From Sedimenticola sp. (GTDB lineage Bacteria; Pseudomonadota; Gammaproteobacteria; Chromatiales; Chromatiaceae), in the NCBI GenBank assembly GCA_026197195.1, contig JAPHUG010000178.1, forward strand, positions 1 through 5,449: DNA of 5,449 nucleotides, written 5' to 3'. The position numbers were made by a program, and so were the translations under genes. This document shows positions 1 to 5,449 of this stretch, in pieces. The notes below the pieces were generated by a model. It had not been told where the DNA came from. It saw only the letters and a list, made by a program, of their open reading frames with translations, and ran no database searches. The stretch's first letter is position 1. Each line of letters opens with the position of its first letter.

Positions 1-114
1 GACCACCATCCAGGGTATCAGTCCCATCTGCTGTAAAACAGTTCCTGTGTCAGGTGCGAACCAGGAGACGGCAAAAGCCAGTAACAGCCCAACGGGTAAA
101 AAATAGCTGTTCAT
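1..114 (-). CDS. Partial membrane protein, possibly SBF-like (bile acid:sodium symporter family) transporter
   Basis: Only the first 38 codons are present; the frame runs open off the left edge. The start is the ATG at 114-112, 12 nt after the csiV TAG. The translated start, MNSYFLPVGLLLAFAVSW, reads as a first transmembrane helix. It is followed by a short polar turn (FAPDTGTVLQQ) and then GLIPWMVV, which begins a second hydrophobic segment. This hairpin-like N-terminus resembles bacterial SBF-like (YfeH-type) bile acid:sodium symporter homologues, but the fragment is too short to be sure of the family. No good Shine-Dalgarno sequence is visible, so translation may be coupled to csiV, which ends just upstream on the same strand and, incidentally, in the same frame. 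The coding call itself is fairly secure; the family assignment is an inference from general resemblance. Confidence 0.5.
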   Translation of the reverse strand, partial: MNSYFLPVGLLLAFAVSWFAPDTGTVLQQMGLIPWMVV

Positions 115-126
115 TAAATGCGAAGG

Positions 127-855
127 CTAGTTGGCCGCAGGGGGTTCAGCGGGTTGGGTTGCTGCTTCAGATGGGGTGGCTGATGCGTCTGCTGCGGACT
201 CAACTGTTGCTGTGGGCACAGGTTCAGGTGTTGTCACTTCAATACGGCTGATCAGGATCAGCGCCCCCATCATCGGGTGATCAATATAGTGGATTTCGCC
301 ACTACGCATGCGTCGTTTTCCGGTGACACGTACACTTCCGAGTGAAGGGCTGAGCGCATCCTCACTGCTGGTCGCGGGGAGGGTGTTACCAAGGGCATTT
401 TTTAGCAGCAGATCCAGGTCAACATGCAGGTAGCGGTTGACACTGATCTTGATGACCCCCTCAAAAAGTCCAGTCGGAGAACCCAGATAGATCGGTTTAG
501 CGTTTTTAGGTCCTGCAACGGGTTGCCGCCAAGCCTGATGAAACAAGGGTTCCAGTTCACCCCGGGTATTTCGTAGGGCGTTGAATGCAGCGGTCAAGCG
601 CCAGTCTGGGCGGGGTAACAGGGCATACGGCTGTTGCTTGCCAGAGGCTTCTGGTACCAGATTGACGGCTTCACTCCAATCCGGGCTGCCAGGGTCGGTG
701 GGCCAATGTTCAGACTTGGCCGAGTAGCTTGAGCCCTGTTTATACAAGATCAGTTCGATGTCGTACCAGGTCTGCTCATTCTCAGCACTAACCAGCTGAG
801 GCAGTGCGATCAGAATCGCCAGGAGTGAGAAAAGGAGTTGGGCTGGTTTCTTCAT
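127..855 (-). CDS. csiV: CsiV-family periplasmic peptidoglycan-binding protein
   Basis: A 242-residue protein with a clear Sec signal peptide: MKK, a hydrophobic core at about residues 7-20, and probable cleavage after LVSA (residue 24). There is no lipobox cysteine, so it should be soluble in the periplasm. The mature part opens with WYDIELILY (residues 30-38). It has a conserved middle (HQAWRQPV, 106-113; a beta-rich stretch ISVNRYLHVDLDL, 137-149) and the hallmark RRMRSGEIHYIDHPMMG at 181-197. These match the CsiV family. The Vibrio cholerae member binds peptidoglycan and, with the lipoprotein LpoA, promotes the synthase PBP1A. The last 34 or so residues are a Pro/Ala/Thr-rich tail, probably disordered. 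The frame extends upstream to 996, but the signal peptide fixes the start at the ATG at 855-853; no strong Shine-Dalgarno precedes it. The stop is TAG (129-127). csiV lies downstream of mfd on the same strand, an arrangement I recall from other gammaproteobacteria. Confidence 0.87.
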   Translation of the reverse strand: MKKPAQLLFSLLAILIALPQLVSAENEQTWYDIELILYKQGSSYSAKSEHWPTDPGSPDWSEAVNLVPEASGKQQPYALLPRPDWRLTAAFNALRNTRGELEPLFHQAWRQPVAGPKNAKPIYLGSPTGLFEGVIKISVNRYLHVDLDLLLKNALGNTLPATSSEDALSPSLGSVRVTGKRRMRSGEIHYIDHPMMGALILISRIEVTTPEPVPTATVESAADASATPSEAATQPAEPPAAN

Positions 856-925
856 ATCAGTAGGAATGCGCTTGTCAGTCGTCGATTGCAAACAGACCGA
901 TGATTGTCTCTGCCATGGTAAAAAA

Positions 926-953
926 TGTATAGCCCATTTTGCATTTTTGACGA
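926..953 (-). promoter_or_regulatory. Weak candidate promoter for csiV
   Basis: In the 131-bp gap between the mfd TAA and the csiV start, the minus strand carries TCGTCA (953-948) and TATACA (931-926), 16 bp apart. Each matches four of six bases of the sigma-70 consensus hexamers. Transcription would begin about 65-70 nt before the csiV ATG. No convincing rho-independent terminator is seen in the gap, so csiV could also be read from the mfd transcript. This is a pattern match only. Confidence 0.25.
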
Positions 954-986
954 TATCGGGTGGCCTTTTTGCCGGTGGGGTGCGAT

Positions 987-1532
987 TTAACCACACACTT
1001 CATCCAGGATATCGGTCACTTGATCGATCCGTCGTTGTGAATCACCGAGGTCCTTGAAGAAACGCAGTTTATCTGCACCATCCAGTTTGTACTCCTTTGG
1101 GCGGGTCTGGATGAGCCGGATGATCTGTCCCGCATCGATTTTGGGCTCTCCATCAAACAGGATGCGGCCACCGGTTGGACCGGCCTCTATCTTGCGGATG
1201 CCGAGTGGATTGGCTTTGAGTTTGAGTTCGGTGATGCCAAACAGATGCTTTGTCGGGTCAGGTAACAAGCCAAACCGGTCGATCATTTCAACCTGGATCT
1301 CCCGCAGCTCATCTTTGGATGCAGCGCTGGCAATACGTTTATAGAGAACCAGCCGGGAATGGACATCCGGGAGATAGTCATCCGGTAATAGTGCGGGCAG
1401 CTGCAGATCAATCTCTGCACCGTGATCAAGGGGGCGATCAAGATTGGGGTGTTGTCCTGACTTCAGGGCCTTGACGGCGCGTTCCAGTAGATCACTGTAG
1501 AGCGAAAAGCCCACCTCGTGGATCTGTCCACT
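987..1532 (-). pseudogene. mfd: mfd 3' part: C-terminal D7/TRCF domain, cut off by an in-frame TAG
   Basis: This is the continuation of mfd in the same frame after the TAG at 1535-1533: 181 codons from SGQIHEVGFSLY to a normal TAA at 989-987. It is recognisably Mfd: LLPDDYLPDVHSRLVLYKRIASA and IDRFGLLPD are conserved blocks of the C-terminal TRCF domain (D7). In E. coli this domain packs against the UvrA-binding domain and holds Mfd in an autoinhibited state until it meets RNA polymerase. Codons before and after the TAG are in register, so no base has been gained or lost. An internal GTG at 1514-1512 could be read as a start, but no ribosome binding site precedes it, so independent translation is doubtful. 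No further stop or frameshift has accumulated over 181 codons, which argues for a very recent lesion, readthrough or a sequence error. If the TAG is decoded, full-length Mfd would be 1163 residues, close to the 1148 of E. coli. Confidence 0.88.
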
Positions 1533-1535
1533 CTA
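1533..1535 (-). other. In-frame amber codon (TAG) at the TRG-motif glutamine of mfd
   Basis: The minus strand reads GGC GAA GGA TAG AGT GGA CAG. The family pattern here is LGxxQSG, so the TAG stands exactly where CAG (Gln) is expected. Counting back from the conserved RGAG, it matches Gln963 of E. coli Mfd, ten residues after Arg953. One C-to-T transition (G-to-A on the plus strand) explains it. Confidence 0.92.
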
Positions 1536-4478
1536 TCCTTCGCCAAGCAACTCACCTGCACCGCGAATCTCCAGGTCATGGGTGGCCAGCGTGAAACCGG
1601 CACCGAGATCTTCAAGTGATTCAATCGCTTCCAGGCGTTTTTTTGCGTCGGCAGAGAGTGTCTTGGGTGGCGGTGTAATGAGGTAGGCATAAGCCCTGTG
1701 GTGAGAACGCCCCACGCGACCACGCAACTGATGCAGCTGTGCAAGACCCAGTTTATCGGCCCGGTTGATAATTATGGTATTGGCGGTCGGTACATCAATG
1801 CCGCTCTCAACGATAGTCGTACAGACCAGGATGTTGAAGCGCTGATGATAGAAGTCCCGCATGATGGCTTCCAGCTCCCGCTCCCGCATCTGGCCGTGGG
1901 CAACCTGAACCTTTACGCCGGGCAGCAGTTTTTCCAGTTTTTGAGCTGTATTCTCAATCGTACTGACTTCATTGTGCAGGAAGTAGATTTGACCGCCGCG
2001 TTTGATCTCACGCTGGCAGGCCTCTATCACCAAGGCGTCGTTCCACTGACTCACGAAGGTCTTGATCGGGTGTCGGGCGGCCGGTGGTGTGGCGATAATC
2101 GAGAGATCACGCATGCCAGACATCGCCATGTTGAGTGTTCGGGGTATCGGCGTTGCAGTAAGGGTGAGCATATCCACTTCACTGCGCAGTGCCTTCAGCT
2201 TCTCTTTGTGGCGTACACCAAACCGGTGCTCCTCATCAATCACCACCAGGCCCAGGTTTTTATATTTGATGCTCTCCTGCAGGAGTTTATGGGTCCCCAC
2301 AACAATATCCACCGTGCCGGCGGCCAGGCCATCGGTTATCGCCTTCTGTTGTTTGGCTGTTCGAAAGCGGGAGAGGCTTTCAACCTTGACTGGCCAGTCT
2401 GCAAACCGGTCTGAGAAGTTCTCCAGGTGTTGTTGCGCCAATAGGGTAGTGGGTACCAGAACCGCGACCTGCTTTCCCCCTTGTACCGCCATGAAGGCCG
2501 CACGCATGGCAACCTCTGTTTTACCAAAGCCGACATCACCGCACACCACGCGATCCATGGGATGTGCGGATGCCATATCGTTAATAACGGCTTCAATGGT
2601 CTGCTGCTGATCGGGCGTCTCTTCGAAATCAAAAGAGGCCGCAAAGCTGGTGTACTCTTCGCCGGGTGGTGGGAAGGCATAACCTTTATGAGCCGCTCGT
2701 CGCGCATAAATCTCCAGCAATTCGGCGGCGACATCGTGTGCCCGCTCGGCGGCCTTGCGTTTAACGCGCTCCCACTGATCACCTCCAAGCCGATGCAGGG
2801 GGGCGGTCTCCGGAGAGGCCCCGGCATAACGGCTGATCAGGTGCAGCGATGAAACCGGTACATAGAGCTTATCGCCCTTGGCATATTCTAATGTGAGGAA
2901 TTCGGTGGTCATGCCACCCACTTCCAGAACCTGAAGTCCCTGGTAGCGGCCCACACCATGATCTTCGTGTACCACGGGTGCACCCTTGTGCAACTCCGTC
3001 AGGTTTCGGACAATTTGGTCAGCATCCCGCTGCTTGGCTTTCCTGCGGCGTTCCTGGCGAACCCGTTCACCGAGCAGCTGGCTCTCCGGGATGATGATCA
3101 GCCGTTGTTGATCAAGCCAGAGACCCTCCTCGATTGGGGCGACGGACAGCATCAGGTTTTGATCGCTATCAATAAATTCCTGCCAACCTGAGACCAGTTT
3201 CGGACGTATGTCGTAGCTGGCCAATGTCTCTTTGAGCATTTCACGCCGTCCCGCGCTCTCTGCAATAAAGAGTATTTTTCCTGGTGCCTCTGCGATGAAC
3301 TGTTGGAGTGCGGCGGCGGGGTGCTCAGCTCGGGCCTGGAAACTCAGGGGTCGCGGTGGTTTTGTACTGAAGTTGTGATAACCACTGTAACCTTTGCTGC
3401 GTGATTCAATTTCTCTTTTTTGGGCTCTGATCGACTGGCCCTGGTTGAGATAAGCCATGAGCTGTTCGGCTTGCAGGTAGAGCTGGCTGGGCGCCAGCAG
3501 GGGGCGTTCTACGTCATGGCGACGTTGCTCATAGCGATCCTCCACTTGTGACAAAAACTGATCGGCTCTATCGCGAGTCTCATCGGTACGGATTGTCAGT
3601 AGCTGACTGGGAAGAAAATCAAACAGGGTGGCGGTCTGTTCAAAAAACAGTGGTAGGTAGTACTCCAGCCCGCCTGGAGCGTGGCCGTTAGAGACCTCTG
3701 AGTAGATAAGACTGCGTTGTGGGTCACCTTCGAAGGCGTTTCTAAATGCCTGTCTGAAGCGGGTAATGCCTGATTCATCGAGTGGGTATTCCCGAGCCGG
3801 TAGCAGTTTGATCCCCTCAACATGGTCAATAGTCCGCTGTGTTTCCGGGTCAAACGTGCGAATGGTCTCAATCTCTTCATCGAACAGGTCAATCCGGTAG
3901 GGGATCGTGCTACCCATCGGAAAGATATCCAATAACGAGCCGCGTACGGTGTATTCGCCATGTTCAACCACCTGGGAGACACACTGATACCCTGATTGCT
4001 CAAGTTTTATACGCATCCCATCCAGTGAAAGGTTGTCGCCCAGACTAAGGATCAACGTGTTGGCGTGGATATAGGACTTGGGTGGCAGCCGTTGTAACAG
4101 GGTGCCGACCGGGACGATCAAAATGGCTTGCTGAGTCTTCTCCAGCTGATAGAGCGTCAGAAGTCTTTGGGATACCAGTTCGGGGAGTGGTGAAAAGACA
4201 TCATAGGGCAGGGTCTCCCAGTCCGGAAAACTTAGGATGTTAATCGACTGATCTTTAAGGAAAAAACGCAGGCCATCCTCTATTGTGGTGGCACTTTGAG
4301 CATCGTCGGCAATAACCAGTGTCACACCTAAAAACGCCCTGGCAGCAGAGGCAATAGCAACGCAACTGCTCAATCCATACAGGCGACCCCACTGAATGCG
4401 CTCCTGTGCCTGTTGCGGCAAGGGGGGCATTAGCGGATTGCAGATGGGCGTCGGGTTGGCTGGCGGTTGATTCGTCAT
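1533..4478 (-). CDS. mfd: Transcription-repair coupling factor Mfd, 5' part, ending at a premature TAG
   Basis: Mfd is a cytoplasmic ATP-driven DNA translocase that pushes stalled RNA polymerase off lesions and recruits UvrA. This frame gives 981 residues. Order from the ATG at 4478: an N-terminal UvrB-like module (about 1-350, including EHGEYTVRGSLLDIFPMG from 172); the RNA polymerase-interacting CarD-like domain (HEDHGVGRYQG from 504, with LYVPVSSLHLISRY); helicase domain 1 with Walker A GDVGFGKTE (647-655; Lys653) and Walker B DEEH (748-751), then TATPIPRTL; helicase domain 2 with VESGIDVPTANT and motif VI QLRGRVGRS (917-925); and the start of the TRG motif (HDLEIRGAGELLGE; Arg972 corresponds to E. 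coli Arg953). The frame stops at codon 982, so the TRG glutamine and the C-terminal D7 domain are lost unless the stop is bypassed. A GTG at 4487 could add three residues; neither start has a clear Shine-Dalgarno. It is divergent from napF. Confidence 0.93.
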   Translation of the reverse strand: MTNQPPANPTPICNPLMPPLPQQAQERIQWGRLYGLSSCVAIASAARAFLGVTLVIADDAQSATTIEDGLRFFLKDQSINILSFPDWETLPYDVFSPLPELVSQRLLTLYQLEKTQQAILIVPVGTLLQRLPPKSYIHANTLILSLGDNLSLDGMRIKLEQSGYQCVSQVVEHGEYTVRGSLLDIFPMGSTIPYRIDLFDEEIETIRTFDPETQRTIDHVEGIKLLPAREYPLDESGITRFRQAFRNAFEGDPQRSLIYSEVSNGHAPGGLEYYLPLFFEQTATLFDFLPSQLLTIRTDETRDRADQFLSQVEDRYEQRRHDVERPLLAPSQLYLQAEQLMAYLNQGQSIRAQKREIESRSKGYSGYHNFSTKPPRPLSFQARAEHPAAALQQFIAEAPGKILFIAESAGRREMLKETLASYDIRPKLVSGWQEFIDSDQNLMLSVAPIEEGLWLDQQRLIIIPESQLLGERVRQERRRKAKQRDADQIVRNLTELHKGAPVVHEDHGVGRYQGLQVLEVGGMTTEFLTLEYAKGDKLYVPVSSLHLISRYAGASPETAPLHRLGGDQWERVKRKAAERAHDVAAELLEIYARRAAHKGYAFPPPGEEYTSFAASFDFEETPDQQQTIEAVINDMASAHPMDRVVCGDVGFGKTEVAMRAAFMAVQGGKQVAVLVPTTLLAQQHLENFSDRFADWPVKVESLSRFRTAKQQKAITDGLAAGTVDIVVGTHKLLQESIKYKNLGLVVIDEEHRFGVRHKEKLKALRSEVDMLTLTATPIPRTLNMAMSGMRDLSIIATPPAARHPIKTFVSQWNDALVIEACQREIKRGGQIYFLHNEVSTIENTAQKLEKLLPGVKVQVAHGQMRERELEAIMRDFYHQRFNILVCTTIVESGIDVPTANTIIINRADKLGLAQLHQLRGRVGRSHHRAYAYLITPPPKTLSADAKKRLEAIESLEDLGAGFTLATHDLEIRGAGELLGEG

Positions 4479-4526
4479 AAAAGTCACTGATCATTAAAAC
4501 AGGTCGGGGATTTTCTCACAGCTGGG

Positions 4527-4544
4527 TTGACTATCGAAGGTCAA
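4527..4544. promoter_or_regulatory. Imperfect palindrome upstream of mfd, containing a -35-like TTGACC
   Basis: TTGAC-N8-GTCAA has perfect 5-bp outer arms and a TCGA centre, 14 of 18 positions being symmetric. Its right arm supplies TTGACC on the minus strand, a plausible -35 for mfd, but no good -10 follows at 16-18 bp. It could be an operator or a degenerate regulator site. The spacing (N8) is too wide for an FNR box (N4). Confidence 0.3.
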
Positions 4545-4545
4545 A

Positions 4546-4573
4546 ATTAAAATTCATTGCCCTATTAAAATTC
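4546..4573. repeat. Short A+T-rich direct repeat in the mfd-napF gap
   Basis: ATTAAAATTC occurs twice (4546-4555 and 4564-4573), with starts 18 bp apart, in the most A+T-rich part of the intergenic region. It lies just upstream of the distal FNR-like box. It might be an UP-like or bending element for either promoter; it may also be chance in A+T-rich DNA. Confidence 0.4.
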
Positions 4574-4589
4574 CCATTTCGACCGTTAG

Positions 4590-4603
4590 TTGATATAGGT
4601 CAA
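4590..4603 (+). promoter_or_regulatory. Distal FNR/Anr/Dnr-type box of the nap promoter
   Basis: TTGATATAGGTCAA matches the CRP/FNR-family consensus TTGAT-N4-ATCAA at nine of ten defined bases, with GTCAA as the second half, common in Anr/Dnr sites. It is flanked by G and C, extending the symmetry to GTTGA/TCAAC. Its centre lies at -80.5 relative to the start inferred for napF. Confidence 0.68.
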
Positions 4604-4628
4604 CAACTCTTCTGCGCCAGGACAAAAC

Positions 4629-4642
4629 TTGATTTAGGTCAA
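4629..4642 (+). promoter_or_regulatory. Proximal FNR/Anr/Dnr-type box of the nap promoter (-41.5)
   Basis: TTGATTTAGGTCAA is nearly identical to the distal box and 39 bp downstream of it, in the same orientation. Its centre (4635.5) is 41.5 bp before the start inferred from the TATAAA at 4665-4670. That is the classic class II activator position, where the bound regulator takes over the role of a -35 element. This points to induction at low oxygen, or by nitric oxide if the regulator is Dnr-like. Confidence 0.72.
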
Positions 4643-4652
4643 CGATGGTCCG

Positions 4653-4677
4653 TTAGGGCGGGTCTATAAAGCCCTAA
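4653..4677. promoter_or_regulatory. Perfect inverted repeat framing the nap -10: candidate operator
   Basis: TTAGGGC (4653-4659) and GCCCTAA (4671-4677) are perfect 7-bp inverted arms separated by 11 bp, which contain the -10 TATAAA. A dimeric protein bound here would cover the -10 and the start point and block RNA polymerase. I do not recognise the sequence as the site of a named regulator. If the start lies further upstream it could instead form an RNA hairpin in the leader. Confidence 0.42.
4665..4670 (+). promoter_or_regulatory. -10 element of the napF promoter
   Basis: TATAAA matches five of six bases of the sigma-70 -10 hexamer. A start at about 4677 gives a leader of roughly 37 nt before the napF ATG and puts the proximal FNR-like box at exactly -41.5. 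There is no good -35, as expected for an activator-dependent class II promoter. Confidence 0.6.
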
Positions 4678-4713
4678 ATTGAGTAGGTGATTAAATTCGC
4701 AAGCAGCAGGCAC

Positions 4714-5232
4714 ATGGAACATAACGTCAGTCGGGCACAACTGTTGAGTGGAGACATCCGGGGGGAGAAGCGCATTTTTCGTCCGCCCTGGGCAATGGAT
4801 GAGGTTGAATTTGTAGAGCGTTGTACCGGCTGTGGAGAGTGCATTGCTGCTTGCCCTGACAAACTTATTATCGAAGGCCGTGGCAAATTGCCGCATATGG
4901 ATTTTAATCGGGGTGGATGTGATTTTTGTGAAGCCTGTGTCGCGGTGTGTACGCCAGGCGCGTTAAAAAAAGATGACACTTCCGAAAAGCCACCCTGGTC
5001 TATACAAGCCACCATTCAGACCTCTTGTCTCTCGCTAAATGCTGTCATTTGCCGCTCTTGTGGCGAAGTCTGCGATGAGCGGGCCATTCGATTCAAATTA
5101 GAGGTGGGCGGGGTTGCGACCCCCTTGCTTGACCTCGATCAGTGTACAGGCTGCGGTGCCTGCTTTGCCGTCTGCCCAATACGAGCAGTAACTCTATCCT
5201 CAATAAACGAACCGCGCGATCAAGCCGCGTAA
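4714..5232 (+). CDS. napF: NapF, ferredoxin-type protein of periplasmic nitrate reductase
   Basis: A 172-residue cytoplasmic iron-sulfur protein, close to the 164 residues of E. coli NapF. NapF binds the NapA precursor and is thought to help it mature or acquire its iron-sulfur cluster before export. Visible cysteine sets: CTGCGECIAACP (Cys37, 40, 43, 47), CDFCEACVAVC (Cys69, 72, 75, 79), an irregular third set (Cys105, 113, 116, 120, with the family-typical CRSCGEVCDERAIRF), and CTGCGACFAVCP (Cys144, 147, 150, 154). This allows four 4Fe-4S clusters with all ligands present. The N-terminus has the short SRAQLLSGD stretch typical of NapF (SRRxFL-like). The frame can be opened at a GTG at 4687, but that would leave only about 10 nt of leader from the inferred transcription start. 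The ATG at 4714, with a weak GCAGG upstream, fits better. It is the first gene of the nap operon; napD follows after 8 nt. Confidence 0.9.
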   Translation: MEHNVSRAQLLSGDIRGEKRIFRPPWAMDEVEFVERCTGCGECIAACPDKLIIEGRGKLPHMDFNRGGCDFCEACVAVCTPGALKKDDTSEKPPWSIQATIQTSCLSLNAVICRSCGEVCDERAIRFKLEVGGVATPLLDLDQCTGCGACFAVCPIRAVTLSSINEPRDQAA

Positions 5233-5240
5233 AGGAGTAA

Positions 5241-5449
5241 ATGATAACAATGAATATCTGTAGCGCCATTGTACATGCCAAGCCTGAAGTGGCCGGTATC
5301 GTTCAGGCAAGTTTAGAAGAGTTTGCTGGAGTTGAGGTTCATGGTGGAGCTGACGAGGGGAAGTTAATTGTCACCTTGGAAGGCGAAGGTGACGACGCCT
5401 TGGCTGACACCATGGCCAAGTTTAATGATGTATCCGGTGTAATCAATAC
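5241..5449 (+). CDS. napD: NapD, chaperone for the NapA twin-arginine signal peptide (partial)
   Basis: The frame is cut by the right edge after 69 full codons; family members have about 80-110 residues, so most is here. It reads MITMNICSAIVHAKPE, then GVEVHGGADEGKLIVTLEGEGDDALADTM and FNDVSGVIN. This is the NapD ferredoxin-like fold: a first beta strand CSxxVxAKPE, a helix, G-V-E-V-H, a G-K-L-I-V-T-L-E strand and a second helix. NapD binds the Tat signal peptide of the catalytic subunit NapA and delays export until the molybdenum cofactor is in place. AAGGAG (5232-5237) overlaps the napF stop and is the ribosome binding site. It is 3 nt from the ATG at 5241 and 12 nt from a second in-frame ATG at 5250; both spacings are off-optimum, and the second gives the more typical start MNICS. 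The order napF-napD predicts napA next, outside the window. Confidence 0.88.
   Translation, partial: MITMNICSAIVHAKPEVAGIVQASLEEFAGVEVHGGADEGKLIVTLEGEGDDALADTMAKFNDVSGVIN

Noticed and set aside
54..251. 65-codon plus-strand frame across the csiV end
   Set aside because: It overlaps the csiV 3' end and the next gene's start on the other strand, and its translation is low-complexity and basic with no family resemblance.
930..990. Rho-independent terminator between mfd and csiV
   Set aside because: There are short A/T runs and a CGATATCG palindrome, but no G+C-rich stem is followed by a T-run on the minus strand.
1514..1535. A frameshift splitting mfd into two genes
   Set aside because: The two parts are in the same frame: from the TAG (1535) to the GTG at 1514 is 21 nt, and the intervening codons give the conserved SGQIHE. 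Only the TAG interrupts.
1533..1535. TAG as a pyrrolysine codon
   Set aside because: Pyrrolysine is known mainly from methylamine methyltransferases. Mfd needs Gln here and no pyl gene is in the window, so a CAG-to-TAG change is simpler. It is kept only as one of the recoding possibilities to check.
1698..2414. 238-codon open frame on the plus strand, antisense to mfd, and an overlapping 182-codon one (2062-2610)
   Set aside because: Both lie entirely opposite strongly conserved helicase-domain codons of mfd. Their translations show no recognisable domain and look like frame shadows.
4687..4713. GTG at 4687 as the napF start
   Set aside because: It would leave about 10 nt of leader after the inferred transcription start and adds nine residues before the usual NapF N-terminus. 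The ATG at 4714 fits better.

Overview
The window looks like chromosomal DNA of a gammaproteobacterium with moderate G+C. This rests on the mfd-csiV pair, in which the peptidoglycan-binding CsiV family is essentially gammaproteobacterial, and on a divergent napF-napD pair behind FNR/Anr-type boxes. A facultatively denitrifying lineage, such as a sulfur oxidiser or a symbiont related to one, would fit. The exact taxon cannot be read from this window.

Layout. On the minus strand, reading leftwards from about 4478, come mfd (transcription-repair coupling factor), csiV (periplasmic peptidoglycan-binding protein) and the first 38 codons of a membrane protein that runs off the left edge. On the plus strand, reading rightwards from 4714, come napF (a ferredoxin-like maturation protein of periplasmic nitrate reductase) and the start of napD (the NapA signal-peptide chaperone), which runs off the right edge. 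The 235-bp gap between mfd and napF holds a well-formed anaerobic promoter: two TTGATwTAGGTCAA boxes 39 bp apart and a TATAAA -10 element placed so that the proximal box sits at -41.5. A perfect 7-bp inverted repeat brackets the -10.

Main anomaly. The mfd reading frame is broken by a single in-frame TAG (minus strand, 1535-1533). It replaces the conserved glutamine of the TRG translocation motif (family pattern LGxxQSG). The frame stays open and recognisably Mfd for another 181 codons to a normal TAA at 989-987, so there is no frameshift. The change equals one CAG-to-TAG transition. It could be a very recent nonsense mutation, a sequencing or assembly error, or a UAG read through by a suppressor tRNA or a recoded tRNA. 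The other genes seem intact where visible.

Working together. napF and napD begin a nap operon that would be switched on at low oxygen. mfd and csiV are housekeeping genes for DNA repair and cell-wall synthesis. They share only the intergenic region with nap.
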